Positions 26,048 to 34,826 of a DNA stretch of 64,000 nt are shown here, one piece after another. The stretch's first letter is position 1. Every line of letters starts with the position of its first letter. The notes under the pieces were generated by a model, which worked only from the letters and a program-made list of their open reading frames with translations, had not been told where the DNA came from and made no database searches. The DNA comes from Loigolactobacillus coryniformis subsp. coryniformis KCTC 3167 = DSM 20001. Lineage in GTDB: Bacteria > Bacillota > Bacilli > Lactobacillales > Lactobacillaceae. A program made the translations under genes and the position numbers. The DNA is taken from the NCBI RefSeq assembly GCF_002706425.1, contig NZ_CP017713.1, positions 2,604,001 through 2,668,000 on the forward strand, read 5' to 3'.

Positions 26048-26563
26048 ATGCAACAACAGTCAAAAGCACGCCAGATCACGTTATTAGGTGTTTTGATCGC
26101 CTTACAAACAATTCTGGGCAGTATGTTTTCGCTACAATTTTTACTGACTAAGATCTCGTTTAGCTTTATCATTACCGCGATCATGGCTAGCTTATTCTCA
26201 CCGTGGGTCACTGCTAGTAGTAGTGCTTTAGCTAATATATTAGGGATGCTACTTTTCCCTAGATTTACTTTCTTCCCTGGTTTTGTGCTGACCGCCTTCT
26301 TAGTGGGCTTAGTATTTGGCCTAGCTTTTCATAAGCAAAAATTAGGCTGGCGCAATATTCTAATTGCCAACTTGATCGTGACGATGGGCCTTTATCTAGG
26401 TTTGAACAGTTTATGGTTACATTTAATGTACCAAATACCGTGGCTGCCATTGTTAACTGGACGCTTGGTTCAAGAATTGATCACCTTTCCAGTGTACAGC
26501 GTGCTAGTGGTATTATTGTTTAAAGTCAGTATCGTCCGTACAACACTGCAGAAATACGCTTAA
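26048..26563 (+). CDS. folT: ECF transporter S component, folate (FolT)
   Basis: Membrane substrate-binding subunit of an energy-coupling factor transporter, 171 residues and about six helices. It would bind folate and dock on the shared EcfAAT module encoded elsewhere. Family-like segments are ITLLGVLIALQTILGSMFS, TAIMASLFSPWVTASSSALANILG and LLTGRLVQELI. The start at ATG 26048 follows TGGGGGTAATTG; upstream in-frame sequence is the riboswitch and is not coding. The THF riboswitch fixes the likely substrate. Confidence 0.9.
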   Translation: MQQQSKARQITLLGVLIALQTILGSMFSLQFLLTKISFSFIITAIMASLFSPWVTASSSALANILGMLLFPRFTFFPGFVLTAFLVGLVFGLAFHKQKLGWRNILIANLIVTMGLYLGLNSLWLHLMYQIPWLPLLTGRLVQELITFPVYSVLVVLLFKVSIVRTTLQKYA

Positions 26564-26600
26564 AAAATGGCGCCCGGAGATTGTCCGTGGCGCCATTTTA
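26563..26600. terminator. Bidirectional terminator between folT and mapA
   Basis: AAAATGGCGCC and GGCGCCATTTT form a perfect stem with flanking A and T runs, between two convergent genes. Confidence 0.9.
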
Positions 26601-28853
26601 TTATTCCAGTTTCAGTTGCTGGCCAGCAAGATCGATCGTCAGTGGTGCACCAGTCTGCAGTGTGATCGTCGTCCCCGCTTTTGTGACTTCGATATGCAGC
26701 AAGCGGCCACGGAAATTGATCTGAAATTCGTAGCCTTGCCATTGTTGCGGCACAAACGGCGCAAAATGGAGTTGACCATTACGGACCCGCATTCCGGCAA
26801 AACCTTGGACAATCGCCAGCCAACTGCCGGTCATTGAGGTAATATGCAGGCCGTCAGCGGTGTCGTTATTATAATTGTCTAAGTCAAGCCGCGCGGTGCG
26901 GGCGTACATCTCCACCGCTTTCGCTTCATAATGGAGGTCGGCAGCTAAAATTGCATGAACCGACGGCGACAAGCTGGATTCATGAACCGTGAGCGGCTCG
27001 TAAAAATCAAAATTACGCTTCTTTACTGCTGGCGAAAAATCGTCAATAAAATACCAAATTCCTTGTAAAACGTCAGCCTGTTTAATGTAAGGCGAGCGTA
27101 AGATTTTATCCCATGACCAATGCTGATTGATCGGGCGTTGCGCCGCTGGAATCGCCGTTACCGGCTGAATATCTTTGTCCAAGAAGGTATCCTGTTGGAC
27201 AAAAATACCTAACTTTTTATCCTCGGGTAAGTACATACGGTCAATAATATCCTGCCAGTGCGTTTTTTCGGCAGTGGTTATCTTTAAGGTCGTGTTTTTT
27301 GCTGAACTGATTTTGGACAAACTGGCTAAGGTATATTGTAGGGTCCAACGTGCCAGCAAATTCGTATACCAGTTGTTGTTAACATTATTTTCGTATTCAT
27401 TTGGTCCGGTAACGCCATGGATCATATACTGTTGCTGCCGTTGGGAAAAATGCACCCGATCCGCCCAGAAACGGGCGATACCAACAAGGACATCGATACC
27501 CTTTTCGCGTAAGTAGGTGTCATCGCCGGTGTAGCGGGTGTAATTATAAATGGCGTAGGCAATCGTGCCGTTGCGGTGGATCTCTTCGAAGGTGATCTCC
27601 CACTCGTTGTGGCTTTCAATACCATTAAAGGTCACCATCGGATACAGCGCCCCCTTGAGTCCTTGAGCTTGGGCGTTGTGGACAGCGCCTGGTAGCTGAT
27701 CATAGCGGTATTCCAATAAATGTGTACTGACCTGTGGTGGGGTGATCGCCAAATATAGCGGTAAGGCAAACGCCTCGGTATCCCAGTAGGTCGCACCGCC
27801 ATATTTTTCACCGGTAAATCCTTTGGGGCCAATGTTAAGCCGTTTGTCTTCGCCATAATAAGTTGAAAACAACTGAAACAAATTAAAGCGAATTCCTTGT
27901 TGCGCGGCAGGATCACCAGAGATTTTAACATCCGCCTGTTGCCAACGTGTTGCCCAAGCTTGTTGCTGTGCCGCTGCCAATTCAGCGTACGAGTATTGGG
28001 CTACTTTTCGGCTTAATTGCTGCGCGGCTGTCACTACGGCCGCTTGATCTGGGTAATCCCGCGAAGTCGTGACGATCACCCTTTTTTCAAAATCAGTGCT
28101 AGCCCCAGTTGCTAATTCACCACTAAACCGATTAACGACTTGTTTGGCCGCCGCAGTAGCTGACTGTGCGGTTAGGTGTGTCTGATTCATCATTTGCATG
28201 GCGGTGGTGTAGCGTGGTGTTGCAAAGGGATTCGGTTTCGTTTTGGCGACTAATAAGCCAGTAGTTTCGGTTTGTTGCCGCATTTTGACCTGCCAGAATT
28301 GTTCGTGGTAATTGGCATCTTGATTATAAACATCACCATTGATTGCTGAATCAATTTGTAGATCGACCTTAGTTGTACCGAGATTACGAAACTCATAGCG
28401 GAGTACAAATAATTCTTTTTGCGCGATACTGACAAAGCGGGTCACACTAACTTGTACCTGCGCCTCCCCCTTAGTCACTGTAAATTGCCGTGTTAACTGA
28501 CCACGCTGCATGTCTAAATCTAACGTGAAGTCACTAATTTGATCCTGCGCCAGATCCACCTTTTCCCCATTCAACCAAAAATTCACTTGGGCAAAGTTGA
28601 CGGCATTGATCACCTTACCAAAATACTCCGGATAACCATTTTTCCACCAGCCGACCACCGTCCGATCGGGAAACCACACGCCGCCGATGTAGATACCAGC
28701 GTGGGTCGTACCAGAATAATCCTCGGCAAACATCCCACGCATTCCCATGTATCCGTTGCCGATACTGGTCAAACTTTCTTGAAGTAATTTAGTTTTATCA
28801 TCTAACTGATGACTGATCAGGTGCCACGGATCAATCTCAAAAATACGTTGCAT
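26601..28853 (-). CDS. mapA: Maltose phosphorylase (GH65)
   Basis: Cytoplasmic inverting phosphorylase splitting maltose with phosphate into glucose and beta-glucose 1-phosphate. 750 residues, close to the Lactobacillus MapA length. The general acid Glu lies in HGVTGPNEYENNVNNNWYTN, near residue 486; the catalytic barrel also has YWDTEAFALPLYL, and the N-terminal beta-sandwich begins MQRIFEIDPWHL. RBS AGGAGG. Last gene of the glucoside locus. Kojibiose or trehalose phosphorylase are alternatives in the same family. No beta-phosphoglucomutase gene is in view. Confidence 0.9.
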   Translation of the reverse strand: MQRIFEIDPWHLISHQLDDKTKLLQESLTSIGNGYMGMRGMFAEDYSGTTHAGIYIGGVWFPDRTVVGWWKNGYPEYFGKVINAVNFAQVNFWLNGEKVDLAQDQISDFTLDLDMQRGQLTRQFTVTKGEAQVQVSVTRFVSIAQKELFVLRYEFRNLGTTKVDLQIDSAINGDVYNQDANYHEQFWQVKMRQQTETTGLLVAKTKPNPFATPRYTTAMQMMNQTHLTAQSATAAAKQVVNRFSGELATGASTDFEKRVIVTTSRDYPDQAAVVTAAQQLSRKVAQYSYAELAAAQQQAWATRWQQADVKISGDPAAQQGIRFNLFQLFSTYYGEDKRLNIGPKGFTGEKYGGATYWDTEAFALPLYLAITPPQVSTHLLEYRYDQLPGAVHNAQAQGLKGALYPMVTFNGIESHNEWEITFEEIHRNGTIAYAIYNYTRYTGDDTYLREKGIDVLVGIARFWADRVHFSQRQQQYMIHGVTGPNEYENNVNNNWYTNLLARWTLQYTLASLSKISSAKNTTLKITTAEKTHWQDIIDRMYLPEDKKLGIFVQQDTFLDKDIQPVTAIPAAQRPINQHWSWDKILRSPYIKQADVLQGIWYFIDDFSPAVKKRNFDFYEPLTVHESSLSPSVHAILAADLHYEAKAVEMYARTARLDLDNYNNDTADGLHITSMTGSWLAIVQGFAGMRVRNGQLHFAPFVPQQWQGYEFQINFRGRLLHIEVTKAGTTITLQTGAPLTIDLAGQQLKLE

Positions 28854-28860
28854 TTTGCAC

Positions 28861-29180
28861 CTCCTATGCCACTTTTAAGGAAGTTATTAGCCAAAAACGC
28901 TAATAACCTCTGATGTTCCAGACGGTGCGACTTGGACTTGCCGGACTTCGGCTCAGTCCAATCGACATCGGCAGGTTCGTACTGTTTGGCCAATATGTTC
29001 CTTAAATAATATTTACCAAAAGCGTTGATAAGAATGAGCGCCAGTAACCATTCTTGTGGCCAAATCTTAATGAGCGTAGTTGCACAGTCCGCAACTACGT
29101 TTCCTCAACTCAACCCGTTGCGGGCACCACAAGCAACATGGCCCTATGCCACAATTAAGGCATCCATGCTTATAACAACA
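28861..29180. repeat. Intergenic hairpin-repeat cluster between GH13 gene and mapA
   Basis: About 320 bases without a gene. It contains hairpins GAAGTTATTAGC/GCTAATAACCTC (near 28879) and GTAGTTGC-ACAGTCC-GCAACTAC (near 29077), and words also found in the tandem repeat at 32115-32353: CCATTCTTGTGGC, AGTCCGC, AACATGG and CACAATTAAGG. The shared order of words indicates a diverged repeat family. It may act as an mRNA processing or stability element on the minus-strand transcript. Confidence 0.6.
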
Positions 29181-29182
29181 GC

Positions 29183-30880
29183 CTATTTTAATTCAGCAAT
29201 CAATGCTTCATACGGTTGTAGTGGGGCCGCCAGTGTCTGTCGCGCTGGATAATTTTGCACCAATAATTGACCACATTGTTGTTTTCCCAACGCCTGTTGC
29301 AGTGCGGTCGTGGCTGCGTTGGCACTACTTAAATTGGCCACGATCAGCCAGCTATGGTCGTGATAGGTGCGGGTGTAAGCAAACAGTTGCGGGTCCGTAG
29401 CTAGCAACAATTGATATTTACCGGCGGTGACCCATTCAGCGTTATGCCGTAATTGGATCAGTTGCTGATAATAAGCAAAAATTGATTGCGTTTGCTGCCG
29501 GTCTGTAGCCACATTGATTGTGGCGTAGTTAGCGTTCATTTTCAGCCACGGTTGGCCACTGGTAAAACCGGCATTAGCGGTTGCATCCCATTGCATTGGC
29601 GTTCGTGCGTTATCGCGACTGATTTTATGTGCTGCCGCCAACAATTCGGTGGCGGACAAGCCGGTGACTGCTGTGCCCAGCATTTTGGCAGTGTTCGTGA
29701 CTTCGATATCATTGTAATCGGCCAATTCAAAATTATAGGCATTGGTCATGCCGATCTCTTCACCTTCAAAAACGTATGGTGTCCCCTGCAGTCCATGCAG
29801 CACGGTGGCAAAGGCGGTGGCACTTTGGTAGCGGTACTGCTGGTCATCACCCCAACGTGAGATCACCCGGGGCTGATCGTGATTTTCAAAATAAAGCGTG
29901 TTCCAACCGTGCTCAAATAAAATATTTTGCCACTCACTAAGCGAGTGCTTTAATTTCACCAAATCAAAAGGTAGTGGATGGAATTTTTCGGGAAATGGTG
30001 CGTTATGATCATGATCGATGTCCATGTGGTCAAACGTGAACACCATGTTCAATTCACGGCGCGTGTGATCGACAAATTGACGCGCGTTATGTGCCGTACT
30101 CCCTGGTGCTTCACCAACACTCATCATGGCAAATGGCGTCAATACTTCTTGATTCATTTCTTGCAAAAATTCATGCAGCCGGGGACCATTCGCGTGTAAT
30201 GCGCCAACTACGAATGATTCGTTATTCGGTGTCGGGTAGTCGGGAAAATCAGTAAATTTGGAGATTCCCGAAATCACATCCATTCGCCAACCGTCGACAC
30301 CGTGCGCCTTCCAAAAACGCATTAGGTCATAAACTGCCTCACGCACCAAGGGGTTTTCCCAGTTTAGGTCGGGTTGTTCCTTGGCGAAATAGTGTAAATA
30401 ATATTGTTTACGCATTGGTTCGTATTCCCAAGCTGAACCACCAAAATACGAGCCCCAATTGCTGGGTGCACTGCCGTCAGGACGGGGATCACGCCAAATA
30501 TAAAAGTCGCTGAAATAATTATTCCGTGATTGGCGGCTTTGTTGGAACCACACGTGTTGGTCCGAGGTGTGATTGGCAACCAAATCCATGATCACTTTAA
30601 TGTTGCGGGTATGGGCTTCGGTGATCAAACGATAGAGGTCTTCATTGGTGCCAAACCGCGGATCGATCACGCGATAATTGCTGATATCATAACCGCTATC
30701 GACTTGCGGTGAAGCATAGATCGGACAGATCCACAGCGCATCCACACCCAATGCTTTCAGGTAATCTAGCTTGGCAGTGATGCCCGGTAGATCGCCGATA
30801 CCATCACCATTGCTGTCATTGAAACTTTTCGGATAAATTTGATAAATAACTGCTTTTTGCCACCATTCTGAGGTTGCCAC
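29183..30880 (-). CDS. Alpha-glucosidase GH13_31, oligo-1,6-glucosidase type
   Basis: Cytoplasmic retaining glucosidase, 565 residues. Catalytic regions: DLVANHTS (region I), GWRMDVIS with the Asp nucleophile near 199 (II), VGEAPGS with the acid Glu near 255 (III), FENHDQPR (IV), and QPDLNW (V). The Val after the nucleophile (MDVI) is the residue associated with alpha-1,6 rather than alpha-1,4 preference in this subfamily. The start codon is GTG with AGGAGG upstream. A cre-like palindrome and a promoter lie directly before it. It likely hydrolyses isomaltose-type oligosaccharides taken up by the adjacent ABC system. Confidence 0.9.
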   Translation of the reverse strand: MATSEWWQKAVIYQIYPKSFNDSNGDGIGDLPGITAKLDYLKALGVDALWICPIYASPQVDSGYDISNYRVIDPRFGTNEDLYRLITEAHTRNIKVIMDLVANHTSDQHVWFQQSRQSRNNYFSDFYIWRDPRPDGSAPSNWGSYFGGSAWEYEPMRKQYYLHYFAKEQPDLNWENPLVREAVYDLMRFWKAHGVDGWRMDVISGISKFTDFPDYPTPNNESFVVGALHANGPRLHEFLQEMNQEVLTPFAMMSVGEAPGSTAHNARQFVDHTRRELNMVFTFDHMDIDHDHNAPFPEKFHPLPFDLVKLKHSLSEWQNILFEHGWNTLYFENHDQPRVISRWGDDQQYRYQSATAFATVLHGLQGTPYVFEGEEIGMTNAYNFELADYNDIEVTNTAKMLGTAVTGLSATELLAAAHKISRDNARTPMQWDATANAGFTSGQPWLKMNANYATINVATDRQQTQSIFAYYQQLIQLRHNAEWVTAGKYQLLLATDPQLFAYTRTYHDHSWLIVANLSSANAATTALQQALGKQQCGQLLVQNYPARQTLAAPLQPYEALIAELK

Positions 30881-30894
30881 AATTTTGCCTCCTT

Positions 30895-30911
30895 TGAAAA
30901 AGCGTTTTTCA
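30895..30911. promoter_or_regulatory. cre-like palindrome before the GH13 gene
   Basis: TGAAAAAGCGTTTTTCA is a perfect 17-base palindrome centred on GC, resembling CcpA cre sites (TGNAANCGNTNNCA type) though longer by a few bases. It sits between a TATTAT -10 (minus strand, complement of about 30913-30918) and the RBS of the GH13 gene, a roadblock-like position. Confidence 0.65.
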
Positions 30912-30933
30912 ATATAATACGAGCTTAAACGTG

Positions 30934-30989
30934 CAAAAAAGGCAGATTATTCCACGTAACAACGCTTCCATAATCTGAGCGCCTTTTTT
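30934..30989 (-). terminator. Terminator after the MsmK gene
   Basis: AAAAAAGGC-GATTATT and AATAATC-GCCTTTTTTT form a long interrupted stem with U-run on the minus strand. It separates the transport genes from the hydrolase/phosphorylase pair, which has its own promoter. Confidence 0.82.
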
Positions 30990-30997
30990 TGACACGC

Positions 30998-32101
30998 TTA
31001 TAAAATCGTTAAGTCAGTGTCGTTATCGAAATAGTGTGCTTTGCTCATTTCAAAGGCTAACTTAATGTCATCACCAGGTTTGTGGTAATCGCGGGCATCG
31101 ACTTGAGCAATAAAATCGATATTGCCAGTCCGTAAATACAGCATTGAATCCGCACCTAGTAATTCAGAAACTTGTACGTTAGCATCGATCACAGCCTCAG
31201 GAAACGTGTCCAAGGCGACTTGCTCGGCGTGAATGTCTTCCGGCCGAATACCCAGTGTCAGTGCCTTATCGTTATACCCTTTGTCGTTTAAGACTTTTAG
31301 TTGCCCTTCCGGAATGACAACAGCCAGGCCACTATCGTTAACAAATTGATTGCCACTGATTTTGCCGTCAAAAAAGTTCATCGCTGGTGAGCCGATAAAG
31401 CCAGCCACAAATTTGTTTTTGGGTTCATTGTACAATTCAAATGGCGTCCCGATTTGTTGAACTTTACCAGTGTCCATGATCACGATTCGATCGGCCATGG
31501 TCATCGCCTCGATCTGATCATGGGTCACATAGATCATGTTGGTACCCAACCGCTGATGTAATTTAGCGATCTCGGTCCGCATGTTGACCCGTAATTTGGC
31601 GTCTAAATTGGACAACGGTTCGTCCAAGAGGAACAAATTGGCATCGCGAACGATCGCCCGCCCTAACGCGACTCGCTGCCGCTGGCCACCAGATAAAGCA
31701 GCTGGTTTCCGTTGTAGAAAATCAGATAAGCCAAGAATCGCCGCCGCTTCATCCACGCGCCGTTTGGTATCGGCTTTATCATTTTTACGAATATTCAAGC
31801 CAAACGCCATATTATCGAACACCGTCATGTGCGGATATAAGGCATAGTTTTGGAAGACCATCGCAATATCGCGATCCTTCGGTGCCACGTCGTTCATGAC
31901 TTTATCGTTCATTTTGAAGTCGCCTTTAGTGATCTCTTCCAAACCCGCGATCATGCGTAGAATGGTTGATTTGCCACAGCCTGATGGCCCAACGAAGAAA
32001 ATGAACTCGCCATCTTTAGCTTGTAAATTAAAATCACTGACCGAGTAATTATCGTTACCGGCGTATTTTTTATATATGTGTTCCAGATTAACTTCGACCA
32101 T
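30998..32101 (-). CDS. msmK: Sugar ABC transporter ATPase MsmK/UgpC type
   Basis: About 367-residue ATPase that energises carbohydrate importers (CUT1). Walker A VGPSGCGKST, signature LSGGQRQRVALGRAIV, Walker B LFLLDEPLSNLD, and a C-terminal TOBE/MalK regulatory part with LGIRPEDIHAEQ. The start at ATG 32101 (MVEVNLEHIYKKY) follows AAAGGG; ATG three codons upstream is disfavoured. It serves the permeases and binding protein upstream and may serve other sugar importers. Confidence 0.92.
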   Translation of the reverse strand: MVEVNLEHIYKKYAGNDNYSVSDFNLQAKDGEFIFFVGPSGCGKSTILRMIAGLEEITKGDFKMNDKVMNDVAPKDRDIAMVFQNYALYPHMTVFDNMAFGLNIRKNDKADTKRRVDEAAAILGLSDFLQRKPAALSGGQRQRVALGRAIVRDANLFLLDEPLSNLDAKLRVNMRTEIAKLHQRLGTNMIYVTHDQIEAMTMADRIVIMDTGKVQQIGTPFELYNEPKNKFVAGFIGSPAMNFFDGKISGNQFVNDSGLAVVIPEGQLKVLNDKGYNDKALTLGIRPEDIHAEQVALDTFPEAVIDANVQVSELLGADSMLYLRTGNIDFIAQVDARDYHKPGDDIKLAFEMSKAHYFDNDTDLTIL

Positions 32102-32114
32102 TAAAAACACCCTT

Positions 32115-32353
32115 TCTACTTCACAATTAAGGACAAGTTGGTTAGCAAAGTCCGCTAACCAACTTTTTTGATGTTACGGGCGATAACCATTCTTGTGGCT
32201 TGAATCGTGCCGCAAGAAACATGGTTCTACTTCACAATTAAGGACAAGTTGGTTAGCAAAGTCCGCTAACCAACTTTTTTGATGTTACGGGCGATAACCA
32301 TTCTTGTGGCTTGAATCGTGCCGCAAGAAACATGGTTCTACTTCACAATTAAG
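32115..32353. repeat. 111-bp tandem duplication with terminator-like hairpin
   Basis: Two full copies of a 111-base unit (starting 32115 and 32226) and a 17-base third start (32337) lie between msmK and the YesL-like gene. Each unit holds AAGTTGGTTAGC-AAAGTCC-GCTAACCAACTT followed by T6 on the plus strand, and the words CCATTCTTGTGGC and AACATGG. The copies look identical, so the duplication is recent or maintained. It belongs to the hairpin-repeat family seen at 28861-29180. Confidence 0.9.
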
Positions 32354-32368
32354 ATTGATCAGCGTGCG

Positions 32369-33013
32369 TTAAAATTTCATTATTTTGATCACTGCCCACG
32401 CACTTAAACTTACGCTCAGTAGGACAATGCAAAATAGTAGCGGCAACGCCAGATTGACCAGCAGTAAAGCTAACGTTAATAGCGTTGCGGCTAGTAATTT
32501 GAGCGGCTGTTGTAGTGCTTGCGCTACCGCTTGAGAACCGAGGCCGCGCAGCATGCCTAAAATGACCGCTGCGATTAAGGCAACGCCTAATATCAACAAG
32601 CTACTTTGCCAGAAAACCTGCCGTCCGCCAATTTGTTCAGCGATCAGCCACAAGCCAATCAAACCGGCAAAAACGCTATTTTGGCGCCATTGTTTCAAGC
32701 CGGCAATATAACCGTGGAGCGTTTGGCGCCAATAGTGACTGCCCCGATCATGGGCCCACTGAGCGGCGGCTTGAAAAACGCCATAAGTCGCCGGCAATAC
32801 GAGCATGGCTAGCATTAAAACTAGTAATAACCAAGTGGCCAAATACACCCCGTTTAACGGCAGACTCTGTAGCAGCACCAGCATCAATAAGGCCGGCATG
32901 CTGAAGACAAACCAGACAAAATTGATACTGACCAAACTCAACAACCAATTGCCGACTAATGTTGCTTTTTGCCCGAATTTTGTTTGTAGATTAAGCACAG
33001 CGTTGTCCTCCAA
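32369..33013 (-). CDS. YesL-like (DUF624) membrane protein
   Basis: 214 residues, five to six hydrophobic segments, of the YesL/DUF624 family that is repeatedly encoded beside CUT1 sugar importers. The N-terminal GNWLLSLVSINFVWFVFSMPALL is typical. Function is not established; it may assist importer assembly. It sits 8 bases after the MalG-type permease and is followed by the tandem repeat. Confidence 0.75.
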   Translation of the reverse strand: MEDNAVLNLQTKFGQKATLVGNWLLSLVSINFVWFVFSMPALLMLVLLQSLPLNGVYLATWLLLVLMLAMLVLPATYGVFQAAAQWAHDRGSHYWRQTLHGYIAGLKQWRQNSVFAGLIGLWLIAEQIGGRQVFWQSSLLILGVALIAAVILGMLRGLGSQAVAQALQQPLKLLAATLLTLALLLVNLALPLLFCIVLLSVSLSAWAVIKIMKF

Positions 33014-33021
33014 TCAGTTAG

Positions 33022-33834
33022 CTATTTGACAGCCCCATCGGTCACCCCTTTGATAATGTAACGTTGCGCAAAGAGATAGAAAATGATCACTGGTAAAATC
33101 GACAGTGCTAAGCCGGCTAATGCTAAATGCCACTGCTTGGTATATTCACCAAAGAAATTAAACATTTGTAGCGGGATCGTGTACTGGCTTTGTGGTAAAA
33201 CCAGTGATGGCAACAGATAATCGTTCCAGATCGCGATAATATTTAAAATGGCGACGGTCACTGTGATCGGACTCAACATCGGAAAAATAACTTTGAAGAA
33301 GGTCTGCCATTTGCTTGCGCCTTCAATTTCGGCCGCTTCGTCCATCGCGACTGGAATTGAATTTAGCGTCCCTTGATACAGAAAGATCGACAGGCTGCAT
33401 TGGAAGCCGAGGTACATGATCACCAAACCGACCATATTAAGCATGTGTACTTTACCAAACATGGCGGTCAACGGAATCATAACCGACTGAAACGGAATCA
33501 GCATTGCTGAAATAAACAACATCAGGATAAAGCCGCTTAGCTTGCTGTGATTACGTTGTAGTGCGTAAGCCCCCATCGAGGAAGCCAAAATGATCAACAA
33601 AACGCCCGCGACGGTAATAATGAACGAATTAGTCAAGGAACCGAGAAAATTAAGTGCCCGGAACGAATCACCATAATTAGCGGTGGTCAGCGGCGCCGGT
33701 AATTTCAAAACCGATGCGAAGATGCCTTTTGGCGTTTTAAACGAATTAACAATGATCAGGTAGAAGGGGAATAACCAAATTAAACCAATCAATAGACCGA
33801 ATATCCCGAGCAACCATTTGCTTGTTTTATGCAT
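33022..33834 (-). CDS. Sugar ABC permease, MalG/MsmG type
   Basis: 270-residue CUT1 permease with six helices and the EAA loop MDEAAEIEGASKWQTFFKVIFPMLSP that contacts the ATPase. It overlaps the upstream permease stop by one base (33834), so the pair is translationally coupled. Forms the channel with the MalF-type partner for an alpha-glucoside. Confidence 0.92.
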   Translation of the reverse strand: MHKTSKWLLGIFGLLIGLIWLFPFYLIIVNSFKTPKGIFASVLKLPAPLTTANYGDSFRALNFLGSLTNSFIITVAGVLLIILASSMGAYALQRNHSKLSGFILMLFISAMLIPFQSVMIPLTAMFGKVHMLNMVGLVIMYLGFQCSLSIFLYQGTLNSIPVAMDEAAEIEGASKWQTFFKVIFPMLSPITVTVAILNIIAIWNDYLLPSLVLPQSQYTIPLQMFNFFGEYTKQWHLALAGLALSILPVIIFYLFAQRYIIKGVTDGAVK

Positions 33835-34694
33835 TAGAGTTTCACCTCGCGTTTCCGGTTATAATACACTTGCAATAACGAAATCGCCGCGACGATCAGG
33901 AAGAAAATGATCGATTTGGCCTCTGCTAACGCGAAATTACCTGCGTTATAAGCGGTATTAACAATATCCAGCGCCAACATTTGCGTGGATTTATACGGGC
34001 CACCATTGGTCAAGGACAAGTTTTGATCGTAAATTTTAAAGCCATTGGAAAGCGTCAAAAACATACAGACGGTGAACGCCGGTGCGATCATTGGAAAGGT
34101 GATCTTGGTAAATCGCTGCCACGCCGAAGCACCATCCATTTCCGCAGCTTCGATCACTTCCTGTGGAATGTTTTGCAAATAAGCGATGTAAATGATCATG
34201 ATGTAGCCACTCATTTGCCAAACGGTGACGATAACTAAGCCCCAAAAGCCGGTGGTCTCGTTGGTCAACCAATTTTGTAACCACGATAAATGGAGCGCGT
34301 TGCCTAAGGCGGTGAAGGCTTGAGTGAAAATGAATTGCCAGATAAATCCTAAAATCAAGCCACCGATCATATTGGGCATAAAGAAGATCGTCCGTAGAAA
34401 ATTACTGGTTTTAAGTTTTTGGGTAACTAGCAACGCCAAACTCAAGCCAATCGCATTTAATAAAATGACTGTAGTGATCACGAATTTGACCGTGAACCAA
34501 AAAGCGTTAATAAAATCATGGTCTTGAAACAATGATAGGTAGTTTTTAAACCCAACCATTTCGGTAAACGCGATCCCATCCCAATTCGTAAATGAATAAA
34601 ATAGGCCCATGATCACCGGAATGATCACAACTAAGCTTAGCGCGACCAACGTTGGTGTTAGAAACAGCCAAAATGAGAGACTGCGATTTTTCAT
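33834..34694 (-). CDS. Sugar ABC permease, MalF/MsmF type
   Basis: 286-residue CUT1 permease, six helices, EAA loop VIEAAEMDGASAWQRFTKITFPMIAP. Partner of the MalG-type permease. It lies about 130 bases after the binding protein gene, with an intercistronic hairpin between them that would let the binding protein be made in excess. Confidence 0.92.
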   Translation of the reverse strand: MKNRSLSFWLFLTPTLVALSLVVIIPVIMGLFYSFTNWDGIAFTEMVGFKNYLSLFQDHDFINAFWFTVKFVITTVILLNAIGLSLALLVTQKLKTSNFLRTIFFMPNMIGGLILGFIWQFIFTQAFTALGNALHLSWLQNWLTNETTGFWGLVIVTVWQMSGYIMIIYIAYLQNIPQEVIEAAEMDGASAWQRFTKITFPMIAPAFTVCMFLTLSNGFKIYDQNLSLTNGGPYKSTQMLALDIVNTAYNAGNFALAEAKSIIFFLIVAAISLLQVYYNRKREVKL

Positions 34695-34723
34695 ATTTAA
34701 CGATCCCCCTTAACTTGCTGAAA

Positions 34724-34791
34724 TAAAAAGTGTCGGTAAATGCCGTTTGCTGCTCACACAAACGTGAGGTGCTCGCCATTGACCGACACTT
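34724..34791 (-). terminator. Intercistronic hairpin after the binding protein gene
   Basis: AAGTGTCGGT (34729-34738) and ACCGACACTT (34782-34791) form a perfect 10-bp stem with a long loop and a TTTTTATTT tail on the minus strand. It likely acts as a leaky terminator or RNA-stabilising end, giving more binding protein than permease. Confidence 0.7.
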
Positions 34792-34826
34792 ATACATAAT
34801 TTCAAAAATTAGATACGCACATTGCT

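Noticed and set aside
28861-32353. CRISPR array in the repeat-containing gaps of the glucoside operon
   Set aside because: The repeats are 111 bp tandem units and diverged hairpins, not short direct repeats with unique spacers, and no cas gene is nearby.
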